Shown: piece after piece, positions 32,591 to 41,012 of the stretch
Layout of the letters: the number at the start of each line of letters is the position of its first letter
How positions within the stretch are numbered: position 1 is the first letter of the stretch
Program-made: the position numbers and the translations under genes
The notes under the pieces: generated by a model
What the model was told of the DNA's origin: nothing
The model's input: the letters and a program-made list of their open reading frames with translations, nothing else
Database searches by the model: none
Assembly (NCBI GenBank): GCA_934438085.1
Contig: CAKSBC010000003.1
Span: 62,001-126,000, forward strand
DNA length: 64,000 bases
Source of the DNA: an uncultured Lachnospiraceae bacterium
GTDB lineage: Bacteria; Bacillota; Clostridia; Lachnospirales; Lachnospiraceae
Reading direction: 5' to 3'

Positions 32591-33163
32591 TTAACGATTC
32601 TTGATTTTGAAAGCGGGGCGAACGCCAAGAGAGTAAGAAGCGTAGAGGTTGCTCGCATAACCGTTGCCGTAGACATTGGAGAAGAGAGTAGCGGATTCTC
32701 TGACCTTGTTCATCAGCCAGTACCACTGCAAGTTCTCTTCCTTAGTGCCATCGAACGCCATACGGTTTCTACGCTTCTTCATCGGCTTCCACTGCTTCAC
32801 ATACGGGCTTTCGTACTCACCGTAGTAGTTCTCACCGAAAATCTCTTTCTCAGTCGGCAGACGAAGCAGGTCACCGTTGTCGAACGGAGCCATCATAGCC
32901 TTGAGTTCTGCCGGGAAGAGATTCAGAATCTCACCATTCAGCTTCTTACGCAGGTCACTCTCTTCGTAACCTCCTTCATTGGTACTGGTGCTGTTCATCG
33001 GGTACTCACCAGGCAGGCAATCAACCAGGTAGAAAATCATGCCGTCCTCTTCCTGTTGCATAGCCATAGCCTGCACCTTCATACCGTCCGTGAGTTTGAC
33101 CTTGATAATATCTCCAACCTTAAAAGTATCAACGTCAGACTTAATCATTCTCTTTACTTTCAT
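32591..33163 (-). CDS. DUF6273-domain protein
   Basis: ATG at 33163 overlaps the preceding stop (ATGA). The 190-residue protein has an early KVGDIIKVKL segment, then FYLVDCLPGEYPMN and the typical DUF6273 C-terminus with YWLMNKVRESATLF and SLGVRPAFKI. In other proteins this C-type-lectin-like ending displays on cell surfaces; here it has no signal peptide and is an early phage gene. Function unknown. Confidence 0.75.
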   Translation of the reverse strand: MKVKRMIKSDVDTFKVGDIIKVKLTDGMKVQAMAMQQEEDGMIFYLVDCLPGEYPMNSTSTNEGGYEESDLRKKLNGEILNLFPAELKAMMAPFDNGDLLRLPTEKEIFGENYYGEYESPYVKQWKPMKKRRNRMAFDGTKEENLQWYWLMNKVRESATLFSNVYGNGYASNLYASYSLGVRPAFKIKNR

Positions 33164-33309
33164 TGTGTTTTCCTCCACTTGTACGGCTTACCGTATTTTT
33201 CTTGATACCAGATTTCAAACTTCTTGCGGTTTTCCTCATCTTTGAAGTATTCCTTCACCCTGTCAGCAAGGACAGAACAAAGTGTGCTTCCTTCTAATGT
33301 GCGAAGCAT
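33160..33309 (-). CDS. Small hypothetical early protein
   Basis: The ATG at 33309 overlaps the stop of the upstream gene (TAATG), and its TGA overlaps the next start (ATGA). The 49-residue protein (MLRTLEGSTLCSVLADRVKE) is helical and ends in a Lys/Trp-rich tail (KYGKPYKWRKTQ). Overlap at both ends supports translation as part of a coupled operon. No family recognised. Confidence 0.62.
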   Translation of the reverse strand: MLRTLEGSTLCSVLADRVKEYFKDEENRKKFEIWYQEKYGKPYKWRKTQ

Positions 33310-33533
33310 TAAGCCCCATCAACGAGGACGGAACCATTCTCATACTTGTCCAGAATATCCATGGACAATTCGATGATTGCGTCCGCTTTAGTACCGTTTC
33401 TGGTTCCCGAAATTACTGAACTCATCTCTGTTTTGTCAGTCACAATACCCCGCAAGGCAAGCTGACCAATCAACCAGACGTAAGACAGCTTGTGCTTTTT
33501 AAGCCGCTCACGAATGTTCTCACGTTCCTCCAC
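33309..33533 (-). CDS. First early-operon gene, small HTH-like protein
   Basis: GTG at 33533, about 10 nt after AGGAGG, gives 74 residues (MEERENIRERLKKHKLSYVW). The helix pattern KKHKLSYVWLIGQLALRG ... TDKTEMSSVISGTRNG resembles a small XRE-type helix-turn-helix, as in phage Cro-like or early regulatory proteins. It is the first gene behind the early promoter at 33713-33741, fitting a Cro-like role. That role is inference. Confidence 0.65.
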   Translation of the reverse strand: MEERENIRERLKKHKLSYVWLIGQLALRGIVTDKTEMSSVISGTRNGTKADAIIELSMDILDKYENGSVLVDGA

Positions 33534-33576
33534 GTTTCCGCTTCCTCCTTTCCTTTAAGAATCTTGTAAACTAAAG

Positions 33577-33605
33577 TTGACAACAGACTCTTCAAAGGTT
33601 ATAAT
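33577..33605 (+). promoter_or_regulatory. Rightward promoter upstream of the repressor
   Basis: TTGACA (33577-33582), 17 bp and TATAAT (33600-33605) form a perfect-consensus sigma-A promoter pointing toward the repressor gene 200 bp away. A CTTGTAAAC sequence just upstream recurs ahead of the second TTGACA at 33702. Transcripts from here would run against the leftward early promoter. Confidence 0.82.
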
Positions 33606-33701
33606 GAAGCTACCACACCTATATAACCATTGATGACTCTGCGGGGATAAAAATTATAGTCCCGGAGGGCTATTTCCTTATACCCTTGTAAACAACTTTT
33701 G

Positions 33702-33741
33702 TTGACACTCATATAATAATCCCTATATAGGGATTTGTCAA
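33702..33741 (-). promoter_or_regulatory. Early lytic promoter with embedded operator, overlapping a rightward promoter
   Basis: On the minus strand TTGACA (33736-33741), 17 bp and TATTAT (33713-33718) form the early promoter. Its spacer is the perfect palindrome ATCCCTATATAGGGAT. A plus-strand TTGACA (33702-33707) with TATATA (33724-33729) overlaps it. Further CCCTAT/AGGG half-sites lie at 33750-33800, so the CI-like protein probably binds several operators here. Confidence 0.84.
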
Positions 33742-33807
33742 TAGCTTTTTAGGGAATTTTATAGGGAAATTTTTGCCAACTATCCCCAAACAGGGAAAGG
33801 AGTACTT

Positions 33808-34368
33808 ATGAACTTCACGGAAAAGCTGTCTGCACTGCTCAAAGAGCGGGGACTCACCCGCAAAAAGTTCCTGGAAGATATGCACATGGGCAAGAACCAA
33901 TTCACTTACTGGTCTAAGAGTCAGAGCCTACCAAACCCCTCCACTTTGGACGCTATTGCAAATTATTTTGACGTTCCTGTTACATACTTAATAGGGGAAG
34001 AAGCCTGCGAAACATCCGCAACAAGAGCCATGGATGAAGTTGTAGACTGGCTTACAGACCATGACTACACTGTAGAGCAAGATGAGAATGGTGATTATAC
34101 CATAGGAAAGAACGGCAAATACTGCTATTACAGCACTGGTGACTTTACGGCAGATTGCCTGGGTATTAAATCTGCCGCTGCCAACGGCTTTGAACTTGCT
34201 ATGAAAGAATGGGAAAAAGCTGAGTTCCCAGATACAACTCTCACCCTTACGGACGAAGAACGTCTACTTCTGGAAGCATACAGAAGTGCTACCACCCAAG
34301 GTAGATTCAATATCGTATCAGTCTGTATGTCTGAAAAAGAGAAAGCCGCAGCCGTAAGTGTCGGGTAA
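33808..34368 (+). CDS. CI-like lysogeny repressor
   Basis: The 186-residue protein has an N-terminal XRE helix-turn-helix (LSALLKERGLTRKKFLEDMH, then GKNQFTYWSKSQSLPNP) and the common ANYFDVPVTYLIGEE end of that domain. The C-terminal part lacks a LexA-type Ser/Lys protease, so induction is not by simple RecA-driven self-cleavage. It lies between the operators and the integrase, transcribed away from the early genes. AAAGGAG precedes the start. Confidence 0.87.
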   Translation: MNFTEKLSALLKERGLTRKKFLEDMHMGKNQFTYWSKSQSLPNPSTLDAIANYFDVPVTYLIGEEACETSATRAMDEVVDWLTDHDYTVEQDENGDYTIGKNGKYCYYSTGDFTADCLGIKSAAANGFELAMKEWEKAEFPDTTLTLTDEERLLLEAYRSATTQGRFNIVSVCMSEKEKAAAVSVG

Positions 34369-34395
34369 TAGATTTCAGAGAATGGAGGAAACGCC

Positions 34396-35919
34396 ATGTA
34401 TGAGGATATAAAAACAGCCTGCCTATACGTCAGATTCTCAAGCCATAACCAGACTGAGCAATCTATTGAAGGGCAGACCCGTGTTTGCCGTGAGTTCTGC
34501 AAACGGCACAATATTAGAATTGTAGAGATATATGCTGACAGAGCCACGTCTGCCAGTAAAGACATTGAGAAGAGAGTCCAGTTCCTAAAGATGATTAAGG
34601 ACTCTGAGAAGGGATTGTTTGACGCTGTAATCGTATACAAACTTGACCGCTTCGCCCGTTCCCGGTATGACTCAGCCACATACAAATACCGTTTGAAGCG
34701 TAATGGGGTGCAGCTTATCTCAGCCACAGAGAACATCAGCAATGACCCAGAAGGTATCATTCTGGAATCCGTGCTTGAAGGTATGGCTGAGTTCTACAGT
34801 GCCGAACTCTCCCAGAAAATCAACCGTGGTATGAGAGAGTCAGCCTACAAGCATAACTCTATAGGCGGGGCAGTCCCTCTGGGATACAAAATTGAAAACA
34901 AGAAACTGGTGGTTGACCCGCAGACTGCTCCCCTGGTGAAAGAAGCCTTTGAGAAATATGCAGACGGAGAAACCGTTGCTGAAATCTGCCGTCAGTTTAA
35001 TGCCCGTGGATATAAGACTTCAAAGGGTACTGCTTTCGGTAGAAGTTCTTTCACCAAAATGTTCCGCAATGAGAGGTATATCGGGGTCTATACATTCCAT
35101 GAATACCGTGCGGAAGGTGCTGTGCCTGCTATTATTGATAAAGACCTCTGGGATAGAGTACAGCTTAGAGCCGGGAAGATTAAGAACGCACCTGCCCGCC
35201 ATAAAGCAAAGATTGTATACCTGCTCAGTGGTAAACTCTTCTGCGGACACTGCGGAAGCAGGATGAATGGAAACTGCAATTCCAGTAACTACTATTACTA
35301 CCAGTGTTACGGAAAGAAGAACGGTCATGTTGACTGCAATAAAAAGAATATCCGTAAGGAGTTCATAGAGAGACTGGTTGCCCAGGACGCTCTATCACTC
35401 CTTACGGATGAATATATAGAACAGATCGCTACTATTGCCTGCGAAAAGAATCAGCATGAGATTGAACTGGATTCTGCCCTTCCGACTATCCGTGACCGTA
35501 TTCACCAGGTAGACATATCCCTCAACAACCTTCTCAAAGCTATTGAGTCCGGGTCAGCCCCGGATATGCTTGTAAAGCGCATGGGAGAATTGGAGAAGGA
35601 AAAGAAAGACCTGCAATTACAGGCTAAGAAAGAATCTGATAATCTTATTGAACTGGACAAAGCCCAGGTTATCTATTGGTTAGAACAGTTCCGGGGCGGC
35701 AGTATCGAAGATGAAGAGTTCTGCCGTATGCTCATTGACCTCTTCGTAAATTCCGTCACTGTATGGGATGAGGATGACGGTTCCTACAAGGTCACCGTTG
35801 CTTATAATCTAACCTCTTTACCGACAAAAACGTACCGCCTAAACAAAGGCGGCACGTTGTCGGATTTCACTTCCAATGCACCTGCAGAGTTCTACCTTGC
35901 ATCACCAGATTTGCAATGA
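34396..35919 (+). CDS. Large serine recombinase (phage integrase)
   Basis: The 507-residue protein has the resolvase catalytic domain (CLYVRFSSHNQTEQSIEGQ with catalytic Ser near residue 15; KLDRFARSRYD). The recombinase domain follows (GYKIENKKLVVDPQTAPLVK), then a zinc ribbon (LFCGHCGSRMNG ... QCYGKKNGHVDC) and a coiled coil. It integrates the phage at attB. Its last dozen or so codons lie past the probable attR crossover, in host DNA, so the C-terminus would change upon excision. Confidence 0.93.
   Translation: MYEDIKTACLYVRFSSHNQTEQSIEGQTRVCREFCKRHNIRIVEIYADRATSASKDIEKRVQFLKMIKDSEKGLFDAVIVYKLDRFARSRYDSATYKYRLKRNGVQLISATENISNDPEGIILESVLEGMAEFYSAELSQKINRGMRESAYKHNSIGGAVPLGYKIENKKLVVDPQTAPLVKEAFEKYADGETVAEICRQFNARGYKTSKGTAFGRSSFTKMFRNERYIGVYTFHEYRAEGAVPAIIDKDLWDRVQLRAGKIKNAPARHKAKIVYLLSGKLFCGHCGSRMNGNCNSSNYYYYQCYGKKNGHVDCNKKNIRKEFIERLVAQDALSLLTDEYIEQIATIACEKNQHEIELDSALPTIRDRIHQVDISLNNLLKAIESGSAPDMLVKRMGELEKEKKDLQLQAKKESDNLIELDKAQVIYWLEQFRGGSIEDEEFCRMLIDLFVNSVTVWDEDDGSYKVTVAYNLTSLPTKTYRLNKGGTLSDFTSNAPAEFYLASPDLQ
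35865..35905. other. Right attachment junction (attR) region
   Basis: On the right the sequence encodes a host helicase on the minus strand up to LVMQGRTLQV; then the frame ends in unrelated codons (HWK and stop). On the left lies the integrase. The crossover must be within roughly 35870-35900. The exact core cannot be fixed without attL, which is outside the window. Confidence 0.78.
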
Positions 35920-36571
35920 TGTTCAAAATCGTCTGCGTCTTACCGGTGCCCGGAGGACCTTCAATCACGCTTATTTGATTGGCAAGTGCATTAGTGACTG
36001 CCTTAAACTGACTTTCATTGCAACCGAACGGAAAGATCGGTGCAGAGGCATCCAAAGTCGTTCCTATCTGGTATTCTTCCGGATTTAGATACACAGCAGC
36101 TGCGGTATCATCACTTAAAAAGTCGACTTTTTCATATTGTTTTGATAGAATCGCCGTATCATCTTCCGTACGGACACTGATAAAACCGGCAACCTCACGC
36201 AGATATTCAAACACCTGCTTTACACCGCCATTTTCCAGTACAGACTTATTGACCTGCAACTCGCTGCGGTCATAATCCTGCTCATGACCGGTACCAAAGC
36301 AGATATGCCAATACTCCGTGCCATTGCCCTTGAAAACATAAATGGCCGTAATATTATCAAATGTCTTGCTGTTATGCCGCACCTGATAGCTTTTGGGATT
36401 CAGGCTGGTTGGATTTTTTAAGAAGGTCACATTCTGCGCATTGTAGTTGAATGTCTTGCCATTTTTGAAGGTAATATCCCACTTACCGGAAATGTTGTTA
36501 AAATTGTAGCTAATCACGTCGGAAGAGACAGGCTTTCCTTTGGCAATAATCATATTTGTTCTTGCGTCCAT
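35867..36571 (-). pseudogene. KTSC/AAA_11 superfamily 1 helicase gene, cut by the prophage
   Basis: The 234 residues keep an N-terminal KTSC-like segment (VISYNFNNISGKWDITFKNG) and a mid-region, and begin the helicase domain with Walker A EGPPGTGKTQTILNIIANL. The protein stops right after this motif, losing everything needed for activity. Intact relatives run hundreds of residues longer. The rest presumably lies on the far side of the prophage. Excision would restore the gene. Confidence 0.86.
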
Positions 36572-36631
36572 AAAAAAACCATCCTTTCCAATGCTACTTG
36601 AGTGAAATCATTAGTAACCACATGTAAATTT

Positions 36632-36892
36632 TTAATCATCCATAAAAGCAACATATGCTTCGATATCATCAATCCAAAAGAATTCATCTCTGGGTTTGAT
36701 TGAATTATACTCACCCAGATTATCAACAAAATAACGGTCAGGATACTGCTTTATCAACTCTGCTTTCAGTTTCCGCTGTTCCTTTTTGCTGCGCGGTAAT
36801 ATCTTCTCCCTGCCAAAGAATCCTTTTTCTTTCTTCTTGCTGATATCGATTGCCGGTAGATCCTTTCTCAGCTTTTTTCCAAATCCAAACAT
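36632..36892 (-). CDS. Hypothetical basic protein
   Basis: The 86-residue product (MFGFGKKLRKDLPAIDISK) has a Lys-rich first half and an acidic aromatic second half (KPRDEFFWIDDIEAYVAFMDD). No signal peptide, membrane helix or known motif is seen. It lies between the interrupted helicase and a DUF4230 lipoprotein, all on the same strand, and could belong with them. Confidence 0.6.
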   Translation of the reverse strand: MFGFGKKLRKDLPAIDISKKKEKGFFGREKILPRSKKEQRKLKAELIKQYPDRYFVDNLGEYNSIKPRDEFFWIDDIEAYVAFMDD

Positions 36893-36943
36893 ATACCTTC
36901 TACAAAATAAATACTTATCTTAATTTAATTTCGTTTAAAATGC

Positions 36944-37549
36944 TTAATCAGTAGTCTGCAGCTTTTCCGCATTTTCCAAATATATCCATTCTATTTTATA
37001 TGATTTACCTATACAGTTACCGATGTTATTAACGTAATCTTCCAATAACTTCTGTGCTCTTTGCTGTGCGCTTGCAAGCAATACAGTATCACTGCTTGCT
37101 TCTTCCTGCATCTTTAATTGTGCTTCCTTAAATGCCTCAGTCTGATGTTCTGCCTCGACTTTGGCAGAATTCTTAGCAATAATAAATGATTCATCATTTA
37201 GTGTTGACTGATCGACCTTGCATCCTAAAACCTTTGCCGGCGGTATTGAGATAGTAACCTTATCTTCATTGACCTCAATATTAAGACGCGTAGCATCAAT
37301 TCCGATCTTAACAACACCTGCATATTCCACCCAAAACTTCCTGTCTTTTTTCCACCATAAAGTCCCGGTTGCATCCTTTTCAGAATATTTGGCTACATTA
37401 TGATAATAGCAGTCCATTGTTGCCAGTTCACAAATAGACTTCATTTGAGATGCCTGAGGAGTAATTTCTTTAACTTGTTCATCAAAAATGCAGGCTGTAA
37501 AAGAAATACATATAATGCTCATGAGTATCATGCTGATTATCTTCTTCAT
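36944..37549 (-). CDS. DUF4230-type lipoprotein
   Basis: The 201-residue protein has a lipoprotein signal: a hydrophobic stretch (IISMILMSIICISFTAC) with Cys as the lipobox residue near position 20. The rest resembles DUF4230 proteins: KSICELATMDCYYHNVAKY, WVEYAGVVKIGIDATRL and a late coiled segment (SAQQRAQKLLEDYVNNIG). It would be anchored outside the membrane. The next gene upstream is a second, membrane-tethered DUF4230 paralogue. Confidence 0.78.
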   Translation of the reverse strand: MKKIISMILMSIICISFTACIFDEQVKEITPQASQMKSICELATMDCYYHNVAKYSEKDATGTLWWKKDRKFWVEYAGVVKIGIDATRLNIEVNEDKVTISIPPAKVLGCKVDQSTLNDESFIIAKNSAKVEAEHQTEAFKEAQLKMQEEASSDTVLLASAQQRAQKLLEDYVNNIGNCIGKSYKIEWIYLENAEKLQTTD

Positions 37550-37561
37550 TTTCCGCTCTCC

Positions 37562-38161
37562 TTACTCGATTACTAACTGATATTCTTCATCCAACTGCTT
37601 AACGAACGGACTGATCAGCGCCTCTATGATATTGTGTGAATTTTGTTCTGCCAAGGTATAAATCGCTTCCTCTTCAGCACTTTTGTTTGTAACATCCTCA
37701 ATGCATTGCTTATAAGTCTGAACTGACACAGTCTCTGTATTTGACTTATCATCCACAAATATATAATCCAACGAAGCAATATCTACATTTACATCTGTAA
37801 TTTTGATTTCGGGTAATTTGACAGTAATGACTTTTCTATTTTTGTCTATTTCCAGATCAACTTTTTCGAAGTCCAGTCCTGCTTTTACCTTAGCATTATA
37901 AGAAACATAATAATCAATATTTTCCGGATTCTTCTCATTCATTACTTTTGCAACACCGTTATAAACTGCCTCAAAAGTTGAAAGATCACTGATATTAATA
38001 ATTCTTTCAAGTGTTGCTTTACTGATGATATCAGGAGCAGCTTTTCTGCTTGTAATTTTTGTTCCGACCACCACTGCAACTATTATCAAGATAACAAGTA
38101 GAATTACCGAAAATTGCTTCAATATCTTGTTACCTGTTACAGTTGTTTGCTTTTCTTCCAT
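37562..38161 (-). CDS. DUF4230 family membrane-anchored protein
   Basis: ATG at 38161 (MEEKQTTVTGNKILKQ) follows GGAAGAG. The 199-residue protein has one N-terminal membrane helix (FSVILLVILIIVAVVVGT) and a soluble domain with ISDLSTFEAVYNGVAKVM and VSYNAKVKAGLDFEKVDLEI, parallel to the lipoprotein downstream. The two genes are 12 bases apart. Function unknown for the family. Confidence 0.77.
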   Translation of the reverse strand: MEEKQTTVTGNKILKQFSVILLVILIIVAVVVGTKITSRKAAPDIISKATLERIINISDLSTFEAVYNGVAKVMNEKNPENIDYYVSYNAKVKAGLDFEKVDLEIDKNRKVITVKLPEIKITDVNVDIASLDYIFVDDKSNTETVSVQTYKQCIEDVTNKSAEEEAIYTLAEQNSHNIIEALISPFVKQLDEEYQLVIE

Positions 38162-38275
38162 TACTCTTCCTCCAAAAACATGTACGGATACCATTAATCC
38201 ACTATAGAAGATGTATTTTTTGCGAATTTAAATAGCTTCCAAATATTTCATTTTAACAAGTGATAAATTTCAGCC

Positions 38276-39505
38276 TTACTCATTAGGCTTTTTCCCCGCC
38301 AGATATATGTATTCACGATCGAAACAGATACTTTCTGTATAATTAAATATTTGTATGATATCCTGCATCTGCGCTGTAAGGATTGCTGTTCCGGGGTTCC
38401 CCAGAACAGCAAATTCTCGCACAGCCTTTTCTTCTAGAAAGTTTGCTTTAGCAGCAAAACTCGCACCGTTTTCTTGTAGCATTTCATCTACATGCCCTTT
38501 TCTGACACCAGGCACAGAACCAATAAACTTACCTACTGCTTGGCCTGCGGTACCAATACCTTTCAAAACCTTGGTATCAATCGCCCCGTTTCCAAATTTC
38601 TCAAGCCGAATTGATGCCCTCTCAAATAAATTGCGGTAATCTATTGCAAACTTCTCAATTTCTTCTTTAGCTATATCAATATATTCTTCCTTGAAATTGC
38701 CTCCAAGCATAATTTCTAACAAGGATGCCAATGCATATGTATATAGGGCTATACGATAATATTTGAACTTCTTCCAGAAATCAGCAAACATACTTTCTAC
38801 ATTATTCTGAGCTACAAATAGCTGTTTTTTTTCAAGCAGTGCAAAAACTTGCTTTTGATATATGCGCATATTTTTTAATGCAGTTCGCTGGATGTCAAGA
38901 ACCAGCTTGTGACTGTTGGCAACATAGTGTTCATTATCCCAATTTAGCTTATATTTAGATATTATTCCGGATAACATTTGCACATCTGCCTCTATTTCAG
39001 CTTCCTTCTCATATATCAGAAAATCAATTATCTGCTGTTGCACTTCCTCAATTTTATCAAGCTTCTGCTCAATCGAATGAAGCGCAACCGCCATCATCAT
39101 AGTTGCCGGATTAATTGGTAGAGTTGTGACGGTAGACACATCTACCGGCCCTGTCGGCTTAAGCTGCGCAAATTTTGATGCACCATCTGCTATTTTATAC
39201 GCACCCCAAAAGTTACCGTTTTTTGCAGTCTTTAATGTATCTCCTACACTTGCATTTGCAAGTGTATAAAGCCCCTGCATATTAACTGTGGTCGCTTCCG
39301 TTACTGTGCGCAATGCCGGAACCATGGATGAGACTGTAGCTCCAAGTGATGCTAATGATGTGATTGGTACGCTCATATTTTTGTACTTTAACAAATCTAC
39401 TTCGATATCCATATGAACCGCATCATCCGTTGCCTGATTCAGTATATTTTGATCTTCATACGGAATACTCGCACCACTGTCTACCGATTTAATAATCCCG
39501 TTCAT
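38276..39505 (-). CDS. Hypothetical helical protein
   Basis: The 409-residue protein (MNGIIKSVDSGASIPYEDQ) has no known domain. It contains a hydrophobic central segment (PATMMMAVALHSIEQKL), extended coiled coils (KIEEVQQQIIDFLIYEKEAE) and a helix pair around ALASLLEIMLGG. The small Gly-rich membrane-interacting-like part (KGIGTAGQAVGKFIGSVPG) near residue 320 recalls pore or colicin-type helices, but this is weak. It has its own promoter and reads toward the DUF4230 pair. Confidence 0.62.
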   Translation of the reverse strand: MNGIIKSVDSGASIPYEDQNILNQATDDAVHMDIEVDLLKYKNMSVPITSLASLGATVSSMVPALRTVTEATTVNMQGLYTLANASVGDTLKTAKNGNFWGAYKIADGASKFAQLKPTGPVDVSTVTTLPINPATMMMAVALHSIEQKLDKIEEVQQQIIDFLIYEKEAEIEADVQMLSGIISKYKLNWDNEHYVANSHKLVLDIQRTALKNMRIYQKQVFALLEKKQLFVAQNNVESMFADFWKKFKYYRIALYTYALASLLEIMLGGNFKEEYIDIAKEEIEKFAIDYRNLFERASIRLEKFGNGAIDTKVLKGIGTAGQAVGKFIGSVPGVRKGHVDEMLQENGASFAAKANFLEEKAVREFAVLGNPGTAILTAQMQDIIQIFNYTESICFDREYIYLAGKKPNE

Positions 39506-39628
39506 CGAAAACACTCCTATTATCAAAAGCAATTGTTTTATGTATCTGACTGCAATTTTCGGTGGGATGTAATATTGATTTTGAATTTGGTCATCCTAAG
39601 CCTAAAATTTCTGTCTTTTCTTGCTTAT

Positions 39629-39657
39629 ATCGTAGTTAGAATAATCACTAACGTCAA
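39629..39657 (-). promoter_or_regulatory. Promoter for the 409-residue hypothetical gene
   Basis: Minus-strand TTGACG (39652-39657), 17 bp and TACGAT (39629-39634) lie about 125 bp upstream of the start codon. The rest of this roughly 230-bp gap shows nothing else convincing. Confidence 0.5.
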
Positions 39658-39731
39658 CCAAGTAAAGATCTTAATATCAAAGATCCATTCCTATAAGCAA
39701 ATAAATGGAACTATATTAGTTTGACAAGTCA

Positions 39732-40330
39732 CTATTTTAAGTACTTCTCCTTCTCAAGTAATTTCACTAATTGATCAAGGTTGGTTTTATGATATAGCGG
39801 TGCAATTCGTTTGATTTTCTCGAAATCAAGCTCCTCAAATATCTCCTCATCCAATCTCATTCCATCAAAAAGATAATCTGTAAAATCATGAATTCCACGA
39901 ATTGGTCCAGTAATATATAGTTGATCACACAATGCCTTTTCTCTAGTGGCAATGAGATATGGACGATTTCCAGAATGCTCTCTGGTATAGTAATATAGGA
40001 AAACTCTCTGCGGTATATCTCTATAAGTGAATGTTCCAAAATAATTTCTATACTCCTTCTTTTTGTTTTGACCAAAATTAGCAGAAGTATATGTTATAAC
40101 TCTTTCAGGTATCATATTGTGATAGGAAAGGGCATACTCAAACGAACTATAAGATGGCCCCAATATTGCATTTGCCATAAGAAATCCCGGTGCATTAGAG
40201 TCAGTTTCAAACAATCCTCTCTTCAAGGAAATTAAGTCCCCTTTTTTTACCATGTTTTGAATTCTGGCCTGAGGGACTGCATATGTTCTGTTTTCTTCAA
40301 CCAATCTTTATTATATTCAAAAGAATACAT
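39732..40330 (-). pseudogene. AbiEi-like antitoxin/regulator gene with probable 5' frameshift
   Basis: The main frame (open from 40304 by TTG) encodes 190 residues like AbiEi antitoxins: TYAVPQARIQNMVKKGDLISLKRGLF (winged-HTH), SYSSFEYALSYHNMIPER and REKALCDQLY. The best start, ATG at 40330, has a ribosome site and lies about 17 bp after the predicted transcript start, but is in a different frame (MYSFEYNKDWLKKTEH...). One extra TTGG unit at GATTGGTTG would join the frames as DWLVEEN. I see no AbiEii toxin nearby. Confidence 0.7.
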
Positions 40331-40353
40331 CTCTCCGCCTTTTAATGTTTATT

Positions 40354-40382
40354 ATTGTAAACAAATGTAGCGATTTTGTAAA
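40354..40382 (-). promoter_or_regulatory. Promoter with inverted repeat, AbiEi-like gene
   Basis: Minus-strand TTTACA (40377-40382), 17 bp and TACAAT (40354-40359). ACAAA and TTTGT arms spaced within the promoter form an imperfect palindrome, fitting negative autoregulation as known for AbiEi proteins. The remainder of the gap up to the tRNA terminator (40383-40532) is AT-rich and shows nothing clear. Confidence 0.58.
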
Positions 40383-40532
40383 TTTTAGAAAGAATTGCGT
40401 ATTCTGTAAAGCTGATTGAACCAAAAATAGCAAGCACCTGATTCCTTTTCCGAAAAAAATTTCGCTTCATAAGTTTTATAATAACAAGATTAAAGAAACT
40501 AATTCCAATAAGCCATTTCTCATTCCTTTAAA

Positions 40533-40574
40533 CAAAAAAGAACCCTACACCCGCATTCACGGATATAAGGCTCT
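40533..40574 (-). terminator. Terminator of the tRNA-Arg gene
   Basis: A 15-bp stem (40539-40553 with 40560-40574) pairs fully on the minus-strand RNA with several G-U pairs, and is followed by six Us. It lies 5 bp past the tRNA 3' end. Confidence 0.85.
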
Positions 40575-40579
40575 TGTTC

Positions 40580-40653
40580 TGTTCCCGATGCGATTCGAAC
40601 GCACGACCTTTCGCTTAGGAGGCGAACGCTCTATCCTGCTGAGCTACGGAAAC
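40580..40653 (-). tRNA. tRNA-Arg (anticodon CCT)
   Basis: The acceptor stem GTTTCCG pairs with CGGGAAC (one G-U), and the D arm GCTCAGCAGGATAGAGC is normal. The anticodon stem TTCGC/GCGAA has the loop CTCCTAA, and the T arm contains GTTCGAATC. The discriminator base is A and CCA is not encoded. It reads AGG codons. It is not an attachment site here. Confidence 0.95.
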
Positions 40654-40815
40654 ATATACAGTTGATTATTATAAACTAATTGCTTCTTAACAGCAAGCGG
40701 ATGTTAGCAAAATATAAGCTCTATTAGCCTATCAGCCTTTATCAGTCCTTAAGTGACTTATCTGATAAAGCAGGATAAAATTGTCCACACTTATTTATAT
40801 TTCTCCAAATTCTTA

Positions 40816-40914
40816 AAGAGGGGCTGTCGCACTAAGCGGCGGCCCCTTCCTTCTATGAACAAAAAACAGCTGCCGCCCCAGAGTTTCTTTTTCTCTAAAG
40901 CGACAGACCCTCTC
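40816..40914. repeat. About 100-bp inverted-repeat element
   Basis: Outer arms GAGGGGCTGTCGC (from 40818) and GCGACAGACCCTCTC (to 40914) enclose an inner pair around GCGGCGG/CTGCCGC. It lies between the tRNA and the metallo-hydrolase gene end. It may be a dispersed element or a bidirectional terminator. The rest of 40654-41012 holds nothing else that I can support. Confidence 0.6.
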
Positions 40915-41012
40915 ACATCTTTATAAATCTTTATTTTTAAATATCCGAATTTACATAAATATATTCAGCTGTTACAGCTAACCAATAGCTTACCTATGCA
41001 GGTATGCTTGAA

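Noticed and set aside
32591..33163. DUF6273 protein as target of a diversity-generating retroelement
   Set aside because: No reverse transcriptase, template repeat or adenine-substituted variable repeat is seen nearby.
40580..40653. tRNA-Arg as an integration site for the phage
   Set aside because: The prophage edge is about 4.7 kb away inside a helicase gene and the integrase is a serine type; no tRNA-derived repeat is present.
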